From Polydactylus sextarius (Eukaryota > Chordata > Actinopteri > Polynemidae): 64,000 bases of DNA. Both the position numbers and the translations under genes were made by a program. Under the pieces are notes generated by a model. That model saw only the letters and a program-made list of their open reading frames with translations, was not told the origin of the DNA and ran no database searches. The stretch is taken from contig CM028924.1 in assembly GCA_016801845.1 (NCBI GenBank), positions 7,275,001-7,339,000 on the forward strand, given 5' to 3'. Below, piece after piece: positions 33,268 through 45,287 of the stretch. Numbering within the stretch: the stretch's first letter is position 1; the number at the start of each line of letters is the position of its first letter.

Positions 33268-34194
33268 AGTGGCTCTACAGCAGCAGCAGCAGCTCTGTTG
33301 TGTCAAATGATATTTAATTAAAGATGAATTTCACTTTTATCTGCAGCTCAGTATTTATGGTGTAGAGGAGATTGAAAGAGCAAGTTTAACATTTTTACAC
33401 ACTATTTCAGAGCGTTTACACAGTAAAAAATGTGAAAACGACTATTACAGTGACACAGTAGAGTAGATGCATTTGTGTTCACGTCAGACGGAGGACTAAA
33501 GTTGAATATTATTTTAAAAAAAATTCTGATCTTAAAGTCAAAACACAAAAATGAAATTGTTTTATTTCATACAAATAGAATCCCTGAGTGATTTTATGAT
33601 TGTTTATGTAGTGTAGATCTTTTTTTCTTTTCTTTTTAGGTTAAAAGTTTTCAATGATTGATTCACTCTAAATACACACTACACTATGTTTTTTCTTACT
33701 GGTTTTTGGCCAATAACAATTAGGTTTTTACAGAGAGTGATATTGGATGAGAACATGAGAACTTGAAATGTAAGGAGGTTTTTGGGTGAATAAAAGTTTG
33801 TACTATGACGAATCATCATCTTATGACTCAGATGAGAGACTTTTTCTTTTGGTCTGATCAATCATATCAGTTCAAATCTTGTATTCACAATGTTAGATTC
33901 AGAATGCTGAGACCTAAACAAGCAGAATAACACTAAACTAAGCGTACATGACAAAAGTCTACATGTTCCAATTCATTGATTTGCTTTAGTCTTGGTGTCA
34001 GTTTAAGTGAGGGCCTGCTTCATGTAGTTTGATGAGTTTGATGAGGATGGTGAAGTGATTTTTTTATACAAAGTTGTGGATTCTGATGGGTTTTGAGGTG
34101 AGTTTCCTGAAGGACAAGTGAGTACTCCAAAGTCAAATAACTCCCAACACAGTCCTGACTTTTCTAATTATTTTGAGAGGCACAATTGTAAAAG

Positions 34195-34200
<6 letters not shown>

Positions 34201-34260
<60 letters not shown>
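34201..34260. repeat. (CA)30 microsatellite
   Basis: Thirty uninterrupted CA units preceded by GCGCGCG. Confidence 0.97.
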
Positions 34261-34262
<2 letters not shown>

Positions 34263-37200
34263 TAGACACAGTCAGCAACTTTAAGTTGCTTAAGTGATGT
34301 TAGTGCTTTCTAATGCAGCCACTAGTCTTAGGTCAAAAAGGGTCAAACACATGCATAAATGCCACCTCAAACACTCACACACACACACACGCAACCACAA
34401 CAACAATCCACTCGTCTCATCTCCACAGGTCAAGAGGTTTGTGACTGTTTCCATTAGGCCAGGGTCAAAGGTCAATAGACTGGGAGGTGGACAGGATCAA
34501 GATTAGGATGAAGAGAGAAAAAGAGGAACAAGAACAACAGAGGAGAGTCAGTGCAGAGAGGATCAAGGCAGAGAGTCCTCAGCCTGACAAAGCCAAGGAG
34601 TCCTCAGCATTGGTTTTACCATCGTGCTCCACTGAAGGACAATTACCATCACAGTGAAGGGGGATTACACTGGTTTGAACAGAGGCTCAGTCGGGGCACG
34701 TGCTTCTTCCACACTCAGCTGATGAGAGATGAGTAAGCAACTCTGGAGAGAAACTTTGGATATTTGAACTCAACAGGCAGTGCTCCATCCAAAGCTTTGT
34801 ACCCCCCAAATCTGTGGACGCTCACAATGACAGTGAATTGTCGAGTTGACCAAGAGAGAAATCCAGAGCATTAGATGTTGATACTTCTATTCATTGCTGA
34901 AGCAAACTAAATGTTTTAATATGATACATCATTAGATCAACAAACTTGTTAGAATTTATTGTTTACACTGATTACGAAACTAAGAAGAGGCCTCTCCACC
35001 ATTGTTGGATGAAACCACCATTGTTACTGGTCCTCTCTGTGTCCAACTGACATCCTATAGAGTTACACAAATCTCACCATTATCTATTTACGTCTTCTCC
35101 TCTCCTACATCCTCTTTCACCACTGTTAGGTCTCTTATATCAATCTGTCCTGGAGTTCTGATTAATTTAAATTTTCTAGCTGTGAAATCATGTGTGAACT
35201 GTGACTGTTTTATTAAATGATAATAAACACAGAATTCCAATTCTGTTAAAGAATCTGACAAGCCACTGTGTTTTAAGCCCACTGAGGCGTTTACAGACAG
35301 GATGTTTTAAACAGGACTGTTTCCCACAGGCGCAGATTAAAATGACTTTTGAGACAAGATCAGGTTTTTGTCGTTTTCATTGAGTCTGCTGACACCGTCC
35401 ACTTCTCACCGCCGCGGTTAATTATATTCTCAGTGGACATTTCAAAGACTGATATCTCATAGTAAAACTGAGTTGGTGAGAATGAAGCCAGTGTAATTAA
35501 AGCCATCAAAAGGCTTTAATTAATTCAATCAATCTTTTACTAAATTACATTTTTTAAACAAACCTCAGCATTTGATAGTGAGGGTGTCCCCAGCTCTGGC
35601 TCCCAGATGGGCCGTCCTTCATCCACCCACTCACACCTGAACCTTGCTCTCCTCATTATTATATATAACAATTAACCTAACATTCTCACTAGTTTTTTTT
35701 TTTTTTTACTGGATGTTCTGGCTTGTGGTTCCTTGTATTTTCCCTGTAGCTCTCTTCTCATGCTTGTTCTTCTGATCATCAGGATGAATGGATCCCGATA
35801 TCCATGCGAGGCATCACCGGCTGCTAGCAGCTACAGTGTTTTAGCAGTACCAAACAGGGCAAGCTTTTCAATATGGTCTCTTGTTTGTTCATGCTTATCC
35901 TTTATTCCTGTCTGAGTCCAGGCGAAGTTGATTCCAGGCTTATAAAACAATATACATGGGATTGCTTGGCTGCACCCCGCTGCACCGTGGTTTTCAGCCA
36001 AACAAACTGTTTGTTTCAACTGCTGTGGACTGAGGTGAAGCCTCTTGGTTAAGGGTTTCTTTTTTTATTTTCATACCTCATCTTTAAAAATCCTGCTTGT
36101 GATGGTGTACAGGTAATTTACTCAGATGTCTACTGACTCTGTTGTTTATGTAAGCGTTGGACTCGACCATTGGATATAACATGGATAATATTAGACGTAA
36201 CAATGTGCAGTGATGAAAACTGATTGTCTAAGATGTCTCCAGTTCTCTAATAATAAGCTACATTATTAGCTCACCACACTTATAAATCCTGACAGTGGTG
36301 TGATTACTGCAAAAGCAAATTAAATCTGTTCTCCTCAGATTAATTATTCCACCGTTTTTGATTTGTGGCTGTCTACATTTTTCAACTTTAGATCTTCAGT
36401 TAGACCAGCAAGGGATGTATTCTGCTTTTCTATATACTTTCTAAAATATTTAGAATTTTATGAAAGAGGAGGTTTTATTCAAATCCTCAAAAACCTTCCT
36501 CTGGTTGAGGTGTAACTGCTTCAATATGCTTTCAATTATAGACTTTGTTCAGTAACAAACAGGTCACAGGAATATTTGAACTGTCAGTCGTTGAACAACA
36601 GGAAACGACTCTAGTTTTCAGCAAAGTCTCTGGACGTGAAGAAATTTTAGCAATACAGTACAACCTTAAGTTTTTATGGTAATGTCTTGATCAGTAGGTA
36701 CTTAAGTGTTCCTTCACTGCTTCTGTCCAACAGTGAGTCAGCACGTTCAGGCTTCACTCACATTAACACAGAGCTCATTCTGATCGGTGGATTATCTTTA
36801 AACAGTGTCTCCATATTCATTAAAGCAGCCAGTAACACCACGGTCGTTTCTTTTGAAATTTAATTTTCTAGTTCTAACTGCAGTGCCACTACTCCCCTAG
36901 CTTTTCCCAAATAAAACCCTTACTCTCTCATCCACTGCCCTACCCTGGATGATTTGCAAATTATTATCTATTTCTCGAACATATGTAAGTATTAATAGCA
37001 GAAATGTGATCTAGTGTTTTGGATTTACGCTGAATGCAAATGCTGCCTTCTGTGAAGGAACAGGGACAGCTTTCTGTCTTGCTGGTTGTGAAATTATTTT
37101 ATTGAAATCTTTACAGCAATTACTGGTCACAACCACTTGTACTTTTCTTGCAGAGATTTTCACAAAAACACAGCTGCTGGTCAGTGGGAGTAGTATTAAG

Positions 37201-38499
37201 ACACAGTGTGATATTGACAACTGAAACCCTTTGGTCACACCAATATATGAAATGTTTCAATAATAGATGGATATTAGTGTGCTTATGCATATATAATGGA
37301 TACACCATAGAAAAAGATTATTAGTCTGTAATTTGAGTGTGGTGGAGGTCATAGGTATTTAATATTGGTGTTGTTAGACTTTGACTGTATCACAACTGGG
37401 CTGTTGCTCTGGACTGAGACTCTCTCCCATGAGCTTCGGTAATCATTGCTTTGACCATGTTAGGCACACACAGATTTGAGAGGCAGAGAGAGAAGAAATA
37501 TGTATTTTGTTTCTTCCCTCAAGCCCCTCAGGAATTTGCTGAATTCATCTTTTTTGACCTTTAGAAAGATTTAGATGACTTAAAGGTTTCCAGAGTTAGA
37601 TAGGTATTGCAGCATGGATGTAGCCCCATGAGGAAAACCAGGTCAAAGAAGTTATTTTGAGGTTGTACATTTTTATCTAATCTTTATTATTAGTTATTAT
37701 TCACTTTGCTGTGAGGTCTAAATGTTTTGTCTACAAATCCCAGTTTTACTGCTGAGAGCTTACCTTACCATGTCAAGGGCCCACCCTGGTTAAAAGCTAC
37801 ATCACCACTGTTTCATGCACACTTGTTATTAGGAGGTTAGCATATGGTCAAATGTTTCTAGTATCATGTCACTGCTATCTGCTAATGACAAAGGAAAATA
37901 GAGGAATCATCACCGTTAAAGTCTGGTTCCAGACTTCTGGCCTGTTGCCTGGAGCAATTACTGAGTCAATCAGAGCTTTTAAGCTTTTAATCAGAGTTGG
38001 ACAATAATGGCTTATGATTTTATATAAACTCACTAAGTACTTTATTAGTAACACCTCTCAAAACAGCTTAAGTTCCTCATGATATTAATTACACAAAATG
38101 TTGGAAACCATACATTCATGTTACCACATCTCAAAAGTATTCTTTTGGATTACGATCTGGCAATGACATATTGTATATGCTGTGTGGTTTGTGGCATTGA
38201 ACATTACCCTAGATGGTAAACTATGGTTGCCTTTGATTTCAATGTAGTATATTATCTGAAGTAATACAGCTGAAAATTGCATCAACATCATTTTGATTGA
38301 CGCTGGGACCCTTGACCTAATATATTTTTTAGAAACTTTCACTTTTTGTAGTAATAGTAGTAGTAGTAGTAGTTTGGAGAAACCCTTCTTGAGAAAAATC
38401 CTCCCAACTTCATCTCTTTGCACAGATTTTCAAATGGAAAACTCACAGTGGGCACTTCTGAATGACCCAATGTTTTTTTTTTCTTCTCATCCTTATTTG

Positions 38500-38950
38500 T
38501 TACTTTTAGATCTATGGGTGTTTTGGGTCAAACAACTGGAAGATCAGTGACCTATGACTTACTGACACTGGTTGTTTTGTTTACCTCCTCAATAATCTTC
38601 TGAATCCAACGTGTCTTGCATTCATTCAAGCCTCTGTGTGCCAAAATGGAGCAAATCAAACCCATAAGATATCCAAACCTCCCCCTTATCCAACAGTGGA
38701 AGTGTTCTTAGGTTTGTAAACTTGATGTGACTGAACAAAAAGCTCTAACATGGTTTCATCTGTGCACATAACATTCTCTTTGAAGTGTTGCAGCCTGTTT
38801 CTTTCAAAAGTGAAGTCTTCCTGGGTCTTCTATGGAGCCCAGGTTTGCTCAAAGGACGACATGTGCAACCACAGACCATTGTAACTTGATCTTGGAGGTC
38901 ACTTTGTAACCTGTTAAGAAGTTGTACACAACAGTAATTGGTCACTTAAG
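38500..38950 (-). mobile_element. Decayed Tc1/mariner transposase fragment
   Basis: On the minus strand, pieces in several frames read LHRRPRKTSLLK, then KENVMCTDETMLELF and VYKPKNT, in the order and spacing of the Tc1-like transposase (RRPRKTPLL, then W-S-D-E-T-K-L-E-L-F, then KNT). Frameshifts and stops interrupt it, so it is a fossil. Confidence 0.7.
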
Positions 38951-41544
38951 GAGAAAGCTGTGAAGGTTGTGTTTAATAGCACTATCAAAGACATTTAACC
39001 AGCTGAAGGAAAGTAAATAAAAACCGAAAAAATGGACATTTTAAAGAAGATAATTAAAAAAAAAAAAAAAAAAAAAGGAATGATTAATTGATATATACTT
39101 TGATTTCTAACCTTAATTCAGTTTGATATCAAGTTCTGTTTCAATGACTTTCTTTTCATAGTTGTTAAATACATTAGGCCTCGCACACCATGTGTCTTTG
39201 AGTCAAGTGCTGTAACTATAACAGAGATAGTGCTGGTAAGGTTGGAAGGGGTTTCATTTGATTGTCCATTATATTTGCTATTTGTATGCATCTGATTGAA
39301 CCCAAGCATTTATTCATTCTGACTACTCTCTGTGCCTCGGTTATGTTGGAAAATCCTCTATGAAGCACCTTTTAATGATGGTAAATATTCTGAGAGGGCT
39401 CTTGGCTAGTCACTGTGACCTCCTGACATTCAAGAAGAAAATTGCTTGTGCAATTGCTGCAGGTTTACTCCTTGATTATTATGTTATATGTAACCCAATG
39501 TAACCTGCCCAAGACTGAAATATTTCAAAGACTTTAGTATAGCCAGCACATTGACAAATTCAATGATAAATAACAGCAATACGGCAATAACTTCACCAAA
39601 TACTGTTCAAGAATCTTTAAAAACAGCAAATGCTGTAATGGCAATTCGTTGGCACAGTGTTCTGACTTTGTTCTCATGCTGTTGCTATCCTCGTACACTT
39701 TGTTAAATTTCATTATCTTAGTCAATGTTTCAACTGTTTCAACTGTAGAAAGCCATTTGTTTTAACCAGTTTGAACCAGCTCTGTATCTGCAGAGCTGCG
39801 ACAAGATTTGTGAATCAAACAATTGTGGCAAGACAACTTTCCACCACAATGTTTCTTTTTTGATACTTACAATATCAATAACACCCAACTCTTCCTGTCT
39901 CTGTCCTTACTGCTCTATGAGCTGCTATGACCCACAAAACAGAAAGCTACACACCAAATTAGTTTTTGATGTCAGTCTACACCAGGAGTGGATGTAGATT
40001 TCCAAGCTGCTTAGAAATGCTCACTCTGAAATTGGTTGGCTCTGTTATGCTGTTCATCAGTAAATAAGTTAATGTCTACTCTTTTGTCACAAAGAAAGGA
40101 TGTGACACTCACTGTCACTCACTACATATGTAATCTGTCCTATTTTTTTCCGGCAAATTTGACTTTACTTATTCTATCATTTTGCTATTGATTTTAAGGT
40201 GAAACCTGAATAAAGGACAACGTCAGGGCTGAGAGCCAAACCAGCCACACCACCAACCGTCGCCTTGGGAGCTTCTTGTCACTTCAATCAAGGTCAGATG
40301 GACAAAAGTCAATCAGCCTCATAAAGATCAAATTCACAGCCTCAGGACTTCTATTCTGTCCCTTAAACATCCAAGCTGCTCAATCAGTTCTACTGATCTT
40401 TGTTTGAGTCTTTTGAATGTTTTTTTGAGTGTCTTTTGGGTATTGGGCTTCATAAGTCATGAAGCTGAATCCACCTCCTTAGAGATAGCGATATTGTCTG
40501 ATTTATCCATTTGGCTGATATTTCCACACACATATCCTCATGCCTACCAGGCAATTCTCTAACCACCTGAACTATTGGACCACAGACGTATGAGGACCTT
40601 TTCTTAGCCTTTGAGTGTTCAAATTTGGTATTATGTTCAAAATACATGAAATCTTGTAAGAGCTGGACTCTCTGGACTCTGAAGTAGACCTCAAACTGCC
40701 AAAGCTACTGGACCAGAGATGCTTGAGATTTCTTTCTAAAAATTCTTAAGACTTTCATCTGAGTACAGCCTTGACAATTCACTTTGCCTCATAAGAGTCG
40801 TCTTACAGCCTGAGCTGTTTGATCAGACAATTAACTGCACTTTCTTTGAGTCTTTGAGTGGTCGCGCTGGGTCTTGGACCTCAAAGTTTCTCACAGAGGT
40901 ATGGAGGTAGATGGAGTTTTTGATTTGACAATTACACTTTTTTATACTATCATTTGTTATGATAAGTGCATGCATTATTATACCATGACATATTTATGCC
41001 TTATAAGTTAACTAAAGTAGAGCCGCAACCCAGTCTCAAATCACATAGGCAGCATAAATGGCCAAATTGTGGAACTGTATCATCATACTTGACTGTGTTC
41101 TGGCAGCAGTTCACCTAAGATGAGTATAGCTTCCAAATTTGTCAAGAAAATGTATGTGTGGAATGTAGACCAATTCGGCCCTATGCTGTATTTTGGGTCA
41201 TTGAATCCATATTTATATCCATATTCATCCAAGTTATTTCTTCTAGTTTCCTACATTTCACCATTATGGGGAAAAGTAATTTTGTCTACCTGGAACAAAA
41301 AGGGTAGTTTGTGAAATAGTTACTAAATGTAGTCTACTGATTGGTGTACATGGACACATTATCCACTTTTTCATGATTAAGTTTAAAAAATGCAGTGACT
41401 TTAAACATAACATGTTAATTTACACTGAGCCAAAACCTGTCATCCATCTTAATGACCTGCGTGAACCTGAACCTTTTCATTAATTCAAAAAATGTGTTTC
41501 AATTGAAATACATCAGTTTGGCATCCACTTACGTATTGATTGAA
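38951..41544. other. Intergenic
   Basis: AT-rich sequence with a poly-A run at 39056-39076. No gene, RNA gene or clear repeat recognised. Confidence 0.6.
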
Positions 41545-41765
41545 TGATAAGTACATGCTTTTATGTAGTGTTTTTCTTGTCTGCATAAACATTCAGAGTG
41601 CTTTGCACTATTAGTTACATTCATCCAGGTATTTATACACTGTCTCTATACACACCACAGCAATTTGGGATTCAGTGTGTTAAGGACATGTCAAGGACAC
41701 TTCGGCATATGAACTAGAGGAGGTGGAGACGAAATCACCAACTGATATTTAACGGATTACCCAAT
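41545..41765. repeat. Dispersed teleost repeat (AGTGCTTTGCACTA...CAATTTGGG...AAGGACACTTCGGCAT)
   Basis: Contains in order TTTTATGTAGTG, AGAGTGCTTTGCAC, CATTCATCCA, GCAATTTGGGATTCAGT and CAAGGACACTTCGGCAT, the signature order of a very common fish interspersed repeat. Diverged, + orientation. Confidence 0.65.
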
Positions 41766-42117
41766 TTCATGACTATTTGTAAGTGTGTGTAGATAAAGTA
41801 TTTTGAGATTTGTGGTAATTTTATGATGCTTATTATTCTAAAAGATTTTCAAAGTGAATATACATTAATGCAGACTTTTAATGACACTACACTTTTCTTT
41901 CTGTCACCTTTTCTCTGACAAACACTGCATCTCTCTCAGGTTTCTGAAGAGACAGTGCTCACTTCATGAAGGGTAATTGCTCATTTGCTATTTGTACAGT
42001 AAATATATAATCAAGTAAGTAACATATAAACAAATGACTCAAGCAAAATGTTCATAAACTAGAATTACTACCTTACAGTTGCATGTCTTAACCAACCAGT
42101 CCACTTCCAGTGCTTTA

Positions 42118-42190
42118 ATTAGGGCTCAAGCACTGGAAGTGCAAGGACCCTATTGCATCTGTAAGGATTCTCATTATTATTATTATTAGG
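42118..42190. repeat. Dispersed fish repeat (AGCACTGGAAGTGCAAGGACCCTATTG)
   Basis: GGGCTCAAGCACTGG, AGTGCAAGGACCCTATTG and a following ATT-repeat match the head of a known abundant fish repeat. CCAGTGCTT and AAGCACTGG at its edge form a 9-bp inverted repeat. Confidence 0.5.
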
Positions 42191-42639
42191 ACAAGTTTGT
42201 TGCAAACTTGATATTACCCTGGTCAGACTTTGTGTTTATTATAAAAATTAGCATTAATTCTCTTGTGTATTTGTGCTAAAAATAAATAAATAAATAAATA
42301 AATAAAAACAAGGTTCAGAGACCAGACCAAGCAGCAACAAATAATAGCCATTATACAATCACGATCATATTTGGTGCAAAGACTTTTTTAAACATCTTCC
42401 TTTTTACATTGTTTTTTATTTGTTTGTTTGTTTTTATATTCTGTAATTGTTTTTAATTTTATGTTTATATTCTTAATTTAAACAATCAAATAAACTTTCT
42501 TCCTGAAGTTCATGATTAGTTATGTGTGAAACTTTAATGTTCCTATTTATTTCGCTCCTTTGAACGCTCCTTTTATGATGCATTTGCTTGCATCAGGTTC
42601 ATCCAGGTGTCTTACACCTTACACCACATCAACTTGCAA

Positions 42640-42910
42640 CTTAATCACAGCCGCAGCTGCGCAGCTCCAAACACTTTGGCCCAAACACGCTCAGTTTTGG
42701 TGCCGAAACGTTACGAGGCGGGTAGAGACACAAAATAAGAAAAGGGAAGAAAATATTGGTTTGTGCTTCTTTAATGTCGACGAGACATCAACTGTTTTGT
42801 TTTAATCAACTCTCCGAGATCCGCGAACGCACCAAAAACAGCTTCCGCTGATTGTGAGTGTGACGTCAGACGCCATTTAAAACGCCGCCGTCAACAGCCA
42901 ACGTGCAACA
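42640..42910 (+). promoter_or_regulatory. Candidate promoter of the unidentified transcript
   Basis: A CpG-containing island of higher GC in AT-rich surroundings. It contains a palindromic CRE (TGACGTCA, 42861-42868), a YY1-like GCCATTT (42873-42879), and TTTAAAA (42876-42882) about 30 nt upstream of a CTTTGTCGCTT string that could be a pyrimidine-rich start site. Start position is inferred. Confidence 0.5.
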
Positions 42911-43059
42911 CTTTGTCGCTTGTGTTGCGTGGTGGACTTTAAGTTTAAATCCACCAGCGCTTCAACTTTAAGAACAAAAAACTGCCTTTAACGAAGAAAA
43001 ATGTTGAGGCTGTCAGCAGAGAAATGAGGTCGACGTCGCCCAGCTCCAGGAGAAGAACG
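42907..43059 (+). ncRNA. Unidentified transcript, exon 1
   Basis: Starts near the presumed TSS and ends at a good donor, AACG/gtaaga. TGGTGGA (42930-42936) and TCCACCA (42950-42956) form a perfect 7-bp hairpin. A nine-codon frame (43001-43027) overlaps the ATG of the longer frame at 43024 in an ATGA arrangement. Confidence 0.5.
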
Positions 43060-45249
43060 GTAAGACACACTTTAGCTTTGTTAGCTTAGAGTTAGCCTAG
43101 CATTAGCGTTAATGTAGTCCCAGTCCGGCAGGTGTTTGCTAATTAATGCTAAAGTGTTGTGTTTGTTTATGGTGACAAAACACCGCGCTCAACCGTGCTG
43201 GTTTAATTCTGTTACTCTATTTAAATGGTCGAAAGGATCAGTAGTCTTCTAGTTTAACTAACTGTATGTTTGCTTGTTTTTATTAAACAGGAAAATTGCC
43301 TAAGGGACCCGCCGTCGACCGCAAACTTTAAGGACTGGTCCTTCAAAGCTCGGATAAAGGTCAGTGATGATTCAATTAAGTTTAGCATCAATGCTGGTGA
43401 AGTTGGTTTTATTGTTTGTGGGAACAGCAGATAATGTGGCATTCATAGTTTTTAAACAAGGGATGTCTTCTATTTTGTGTACAAAGTTTATGGGAAGTGA
43501 AAGTCAAAGCTCAACTTGACACTAATTGTATTTATTATTTCTTTTATTGCAGATAGATCCTCTTCTAGATCTTCAAATAGTAAGGGTTGAATTTGCATAT
43601 TTTCCCTTCTGTCTCTGTCCTTCCAACATGGCCGTCGCCATGACTTTGAGCTTTCCTTGCAATGTGGTTTGTTTTTTTATGCTGTGCCAAAAGTGAACCG
43701 CACCACAAGTTCACTTCCCATCACCACCTCCATCAAACATGAACACACATCTGATTCTATCACTCTTTCTCTGTGTGGTTGAATGTTTTTAGTGAGTGTC
43801 TTTTAGCTTCAGTTAGTATTAACTTTAACTAGTGTGTCTTAGCTAAGCTACTTTTAGCTTTGGCTAGTTTCATTTTGCTATGGCTAGTTTTAGCTTTGGC
43901 AAAGTGTGTCTTAGCTTAAGATAGTTTTAGTTTTGGCTAGTGTCTTTTAGCACTGACTATTTTTTGCTAGTGTCTTAGCTTTGTCTTTGAATTATCCTGA
44001 ATTTGTCTTGAATATGAATATGTCTTTGGTAAATGATTAGTGGTTAAATCTTTGACTAGTTTTATATTTTCTCTTGGTTAATCCAGAGTTCTGTGTGTTG
44101 AGTTTGTTTTCAGTGTGTGTACTTTTTTTTTTTTTTTTTTTTTTGATTCTGACTTGTTTCAGCTTCTTTTATATTAAAGTTTAAGGTGTTTGAGGCTGTA
44201 AAGTTGGTTAATTGTGGCTTTAGTAAGTGCAATGATGAAGTTTTAGGCTCAGCTGCAGTTTTTTGTTTGTTCCTGTGCACTAACTTTTCCTTCGTAGGTT
44301 TTGTCAACTTGAGGTAGGACCCATTTTAACTTTTTTCCTCCAGTCAGGTCAGATTAGCGGTGTTCTTTTTTCTGCCAATAAAAAAAACTTTGAACCCCCT
44401 GTGTGAGTTTCTTTCTGATACTGATGTAGATCAGCGTAGGGACAGAAAATATGTCAGTTTAGAGTGTTTCTTTTAACAGCTGCATCTCCTGTTCTTGTGG
44501 ATCTACAAACACAAGCTGCAGCCGGGTGGAATCCACAAGTAAGTGTGTTTCCTTACCTTGGGGTGGGTGTGGGCGTGGGCCGTGTGTCGGTCTGGCCGCC
44601 GTGCCATAACCTTTTACCTTTCAGGTCCTCCACCCGGCATCGAGTACTTCCAGTGTTCACCGTGGGAATAATCAAGTAAGTGGTTTCTGCCTGGCTGCCA
44701 CGCCAGGCCTTCGCTCAGCTTCCTTGCTGACTTTTCTTTCCCACATGGCCGCTGTGCCGTGTCTTTGCTCAACGACATCAACAAGCAAAGGCTTGATGAT
44801 GTCGCTGACCATTTTTTTCCCCAACATGGCCACTGGGTCATGTTTTCGCTCGGCTTCCTTGCCGAACTGTCCTTTCTCTCTGCTTTCACGGCCACCGTGC
44901 CACTGTTCATTCCCTCACATGATGTTTAGGGAAAGATAGTCAGCTGATGAAGTGGGTGGGGTTATTTAGGGAAGTGCAGGATGGGGTGGAACTACTCTCT
45001 GTGTGTGTGTGTATGTGTGAGCGAGTGTGTCATGTCTTGGCCGCCGTGCCATGACTCTCTACTTCCATTACATCCAACATCACATCACTACATCCACAAC
45101 ACTCACATTTCTGAATCTACAACCACAGTAGGCGTCCTGTACACTTACTGTTTTGTGGCCGCTGTGTCACAACTTAACTGACATTTTTTCCCTCTAGTGT
45201 CCATCCTTCATCCACAATAACTCCAGCGATACATTTACTTTCTACTTGA
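43024..45249 (+). CDS. Candidate 97-codon ORF spanning six exons
   Basis: Joining 43024-43059, 43291-43359, 43553-43579, 44480-44538, 44625-44675 and 45198-45249 gives an uninterrupted frame from MRSTSPSSRRRTENC to a C-terminal IHLLST and TGA. It is basic at the N-terminus with a short hydrophobic piece (LHLLFLWIY). I recognise no family. The stop is 38 nt before the end of its exon and more exons are predicted downstream, so NMD could apply if later junctions are real. Remaining open through five junctions is suggestive but can arise by chance. Confidence 0.25.
43291..43359 (+). ncRNA. Unidentified transcript, exon 2
   Basis: Acceptor ttattaaacag, donor AAAG/gtcagt; 69 nt, a multiple of three. 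Confidence 0.5.
43553..43579 (+). ncRNA. Unidentified transcript, 27-nt microexon
   Basis: Strong acceptor (tttcttttattgcag) and a gtaagg donor bound only 27 nt, with no stop in the joined frame. Confidence 0.4.
43791..43990. repeat. Degenerate TTAGC-rich tandem repeat
   Basis: About eight imperfect copies of a 20-30 nt unit such as GTGTCTTTTAGCTTTGGCTA. TTAGC strings also occur in the first intron of the same unit. Confidence 0.8.
44480..44538 (+). ncRNA. Unidentified transcript, exon 4
   Basis: Acceptor tttcttttaacag, donor CACAA/gtaagt. CTTGTG (44494-44499) and CACAAG (44510-44515) can pair. Its GCCGGGTGGA (44521-44530) is complementary to the next exon. Confidence 0.5.
44625..44675 (+). 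ncRNA. Unidentified transcript, exon 5
   Basis: Acceptor cctttcag, donor ATCAA/gtaagt, 51 nt. TCCACCCGGC (44629-44638) pairs perfectly with exon 4. Confidence 0.5.
44689..44899 (+). repeat. Hairpin-rich imperfect repeat block in an intron
   Basis: Contains seven inverted repeats in 211 nt: 44689-44708, 44715-44730, 44743-44762, 44773-44804, 44824-44843, 44850-44865 and 44887-44899. The segments starting at 44711 and 44846 are copies of each other (TTCGCTC-RGCTTCCTTGC), so part of the block arose by duplication. Confidence 0.8.
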
Positions 45250-45287
45250 CGATTGACTTGAGTAGAAATGAATGAAACTACAGCACG
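45198..45287 (+). ncRNA. Unidentified transcript, exon 6
   Basis: Acceptor tttttccctctag, donor GCACG/gtaagt. Contains the TGA of the six-exon frame at 45247-45249. Confidence 0.5.

Larger units (their letters stand above)
30641..38499. other. Intergenic, repeat-bearing
   Basis: AT-rich DNA without a coding gene I can support. It contains the two repeats listed above, CTCF-like motifs (31241-33264), a (CA)n run at 34201-34260 and scattered A/T runs. Open frames here are all short and unrecognised. Confidence 0.7.

Noticed and set aside
44222..44282. Possible box C/D snoRNA (AATGATGA with pairing AGTGCA/TGCACT ends)
   Set aside because: A box C-like string and terminal stem exist, but no CTGA box D is placed before the closing stem.
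44614..44910. 98-codon minus-strand frame with internal similarity
   Set aside because: The internal similarity comes from the hairpin-bearing duplicated block on the + strand, and the frame overlaps a spliced exon.
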